Shown here: in pieces, positions 5,536 to 5,656 of the stretch
Layout: the number at the start of each line of letters is the position of its first letter
Position numbering within the stretch: position 1 is the first letter of the stretch
Assembly (NCBI GenBank): GCA_044356745.1
Contig: JBIKVP010000100.1
Span: 1 to 5,656 of the forward strand
Reading direction: 5' to 3'
DNA length: 5,656 nucleotides
Source: JBIKVP01 sp044356745
GTDB taxonomy: Bacteria > Pseudomonadota > Alphaproteobacteria > Rhizobiales > Beijerinckiaceae
Notes under the pieces: model-generated
Seen by the model: the letters and a program-made list of their open reading frames with translations, nothing else
Database searches by the model: none
What the model was told of the DNA's origin: nothing
Position numbers and translations under genes: made by a program

Positions 5536-5656
5536 TATACCCCTCACATTTGAAGAGTTGGTGTCTGAAGTATTTTGAAGTTATCGGATAGGCGGTCAAC
5601 CCATAATCGTGCTTTTTGCGGAAAAGTGGTATTCAGGAAGCCAAGGATGGCCTTCA
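5536..5656 (-). mobile_element. Right (3') end of an IS630-family-like insertion sequence, inverted second copy
   Basis: This is the exact reverse complement of 5-125, with all 121 bases identical, and it ends at the same TA. The element's transposase reads leftwards into the window, so the two copies face each other. Beyond 5535 the sequences diverge completely. The insertion marks the 5' break of the glycosyl hydrolase gene. The rest of the element is outside the window. Perfect identity means recent duplication, or one collapsed repeat used at both ends of the assembly. Confidence 0.7.
5544..5656 (-). CDS. IS630-like transposase, C-terminal fragment (second copy, 5' end off window)
   Basis: The last 36 codons plus a partial codon of the same transposase frame as at 1-117, ending with TGA at 5544-5546. 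The encoded residues are identical to the left copy, including RLSDNFKIL. No catalytic residue lies in the fragment. Its stop codon also closes the upstream reading of the truncated hydrolase frame, which shows that the hydrolase cannot be translated from within the IS in that frame. Confidence 0.55.
   Translation of the reverse strand, partial: KAILGFLNTTFPQKARLWVDRLSDNFKILQTPTLQM

Noticed and set aside
1..5656. CRISPR array, toxin-antitoxin pair, retron or defence operon
   Set aside because: No regularly spaced direct repeats with spacers, no paired small toxin/antitoxin frames and no reverse transcriptase or nuclease motifs are visible; the small gene after the integrase has no partner.

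Overview
The window looks like a contig from an alphaproteobacterium. The evidence is the gene order (small basic protein, then murA), the class II fructose-1,6-bisphosphatase, and a palindromic intergenic repeat of a kind I associate from memory with alphaproteobacterial genomes. No finer placement is justified. The core genes are about 50-55% GC, while the right-hand segment drops to roughly 30% in places.

Layout, left to right. (1) Bases 1-125 are the 3' end of an insertion sequence, probably IS630 family, carrying the last 38 codons of its transposase. (2) Bases 126-1708 look like the attachment-site end of an integrated island: a truncated small hypothetical gene and a complete tyrosine recombinase of the P4/DUF4102 type, both on the minus strand, followed by a block of helically phased short repeats. 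(3) A tRNA-Phe(GAA) gene on the minus strand (1709-1784) has its 3' end facing the integrase, the classic arrangement of an island inserted at a tRNA 3' end. (4) The chromosomal core follows: a small basic conserved-looking protein closely linked to murA (plus strand), then a palindromic repeat filling the space to convergent glpX (minus strand). (5) An AT-rich block holds the C-terminal part of a family-10-like glycosyl hydrolase gene that has lost its 5' end. (6) Bases 5536-5656 are a second, inverted copy of the same insertion-sequence end.

The two IS ends are identical over 121 bases (5-125 against 5536-5656, inverted). Both stop at a TA dinucleotide, as expected for an IS630/Tc1-mariner type element. 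The copies point towards each other and each has broken a gene. The most economical reading is that the assembly stopped at both ends because the same multicopy IS lies there. The segment between them contains essential genes, so a composite transposon is unlikely.

Functionally, MurA makes the first committed peptidoglycan precursor and GlpX serves gluconeogenesis; they are neighbours only by convergent placement. The integrase and its arm-like repeats belong to the island. I see no clearly new biological system. The most interesting sequence-level observations are the inverted IS ends with their gene truncations, the two triplets of 10-base-phased TGAA repeats beside the tRNA, and the repeat that fills the murA-glpX junction.
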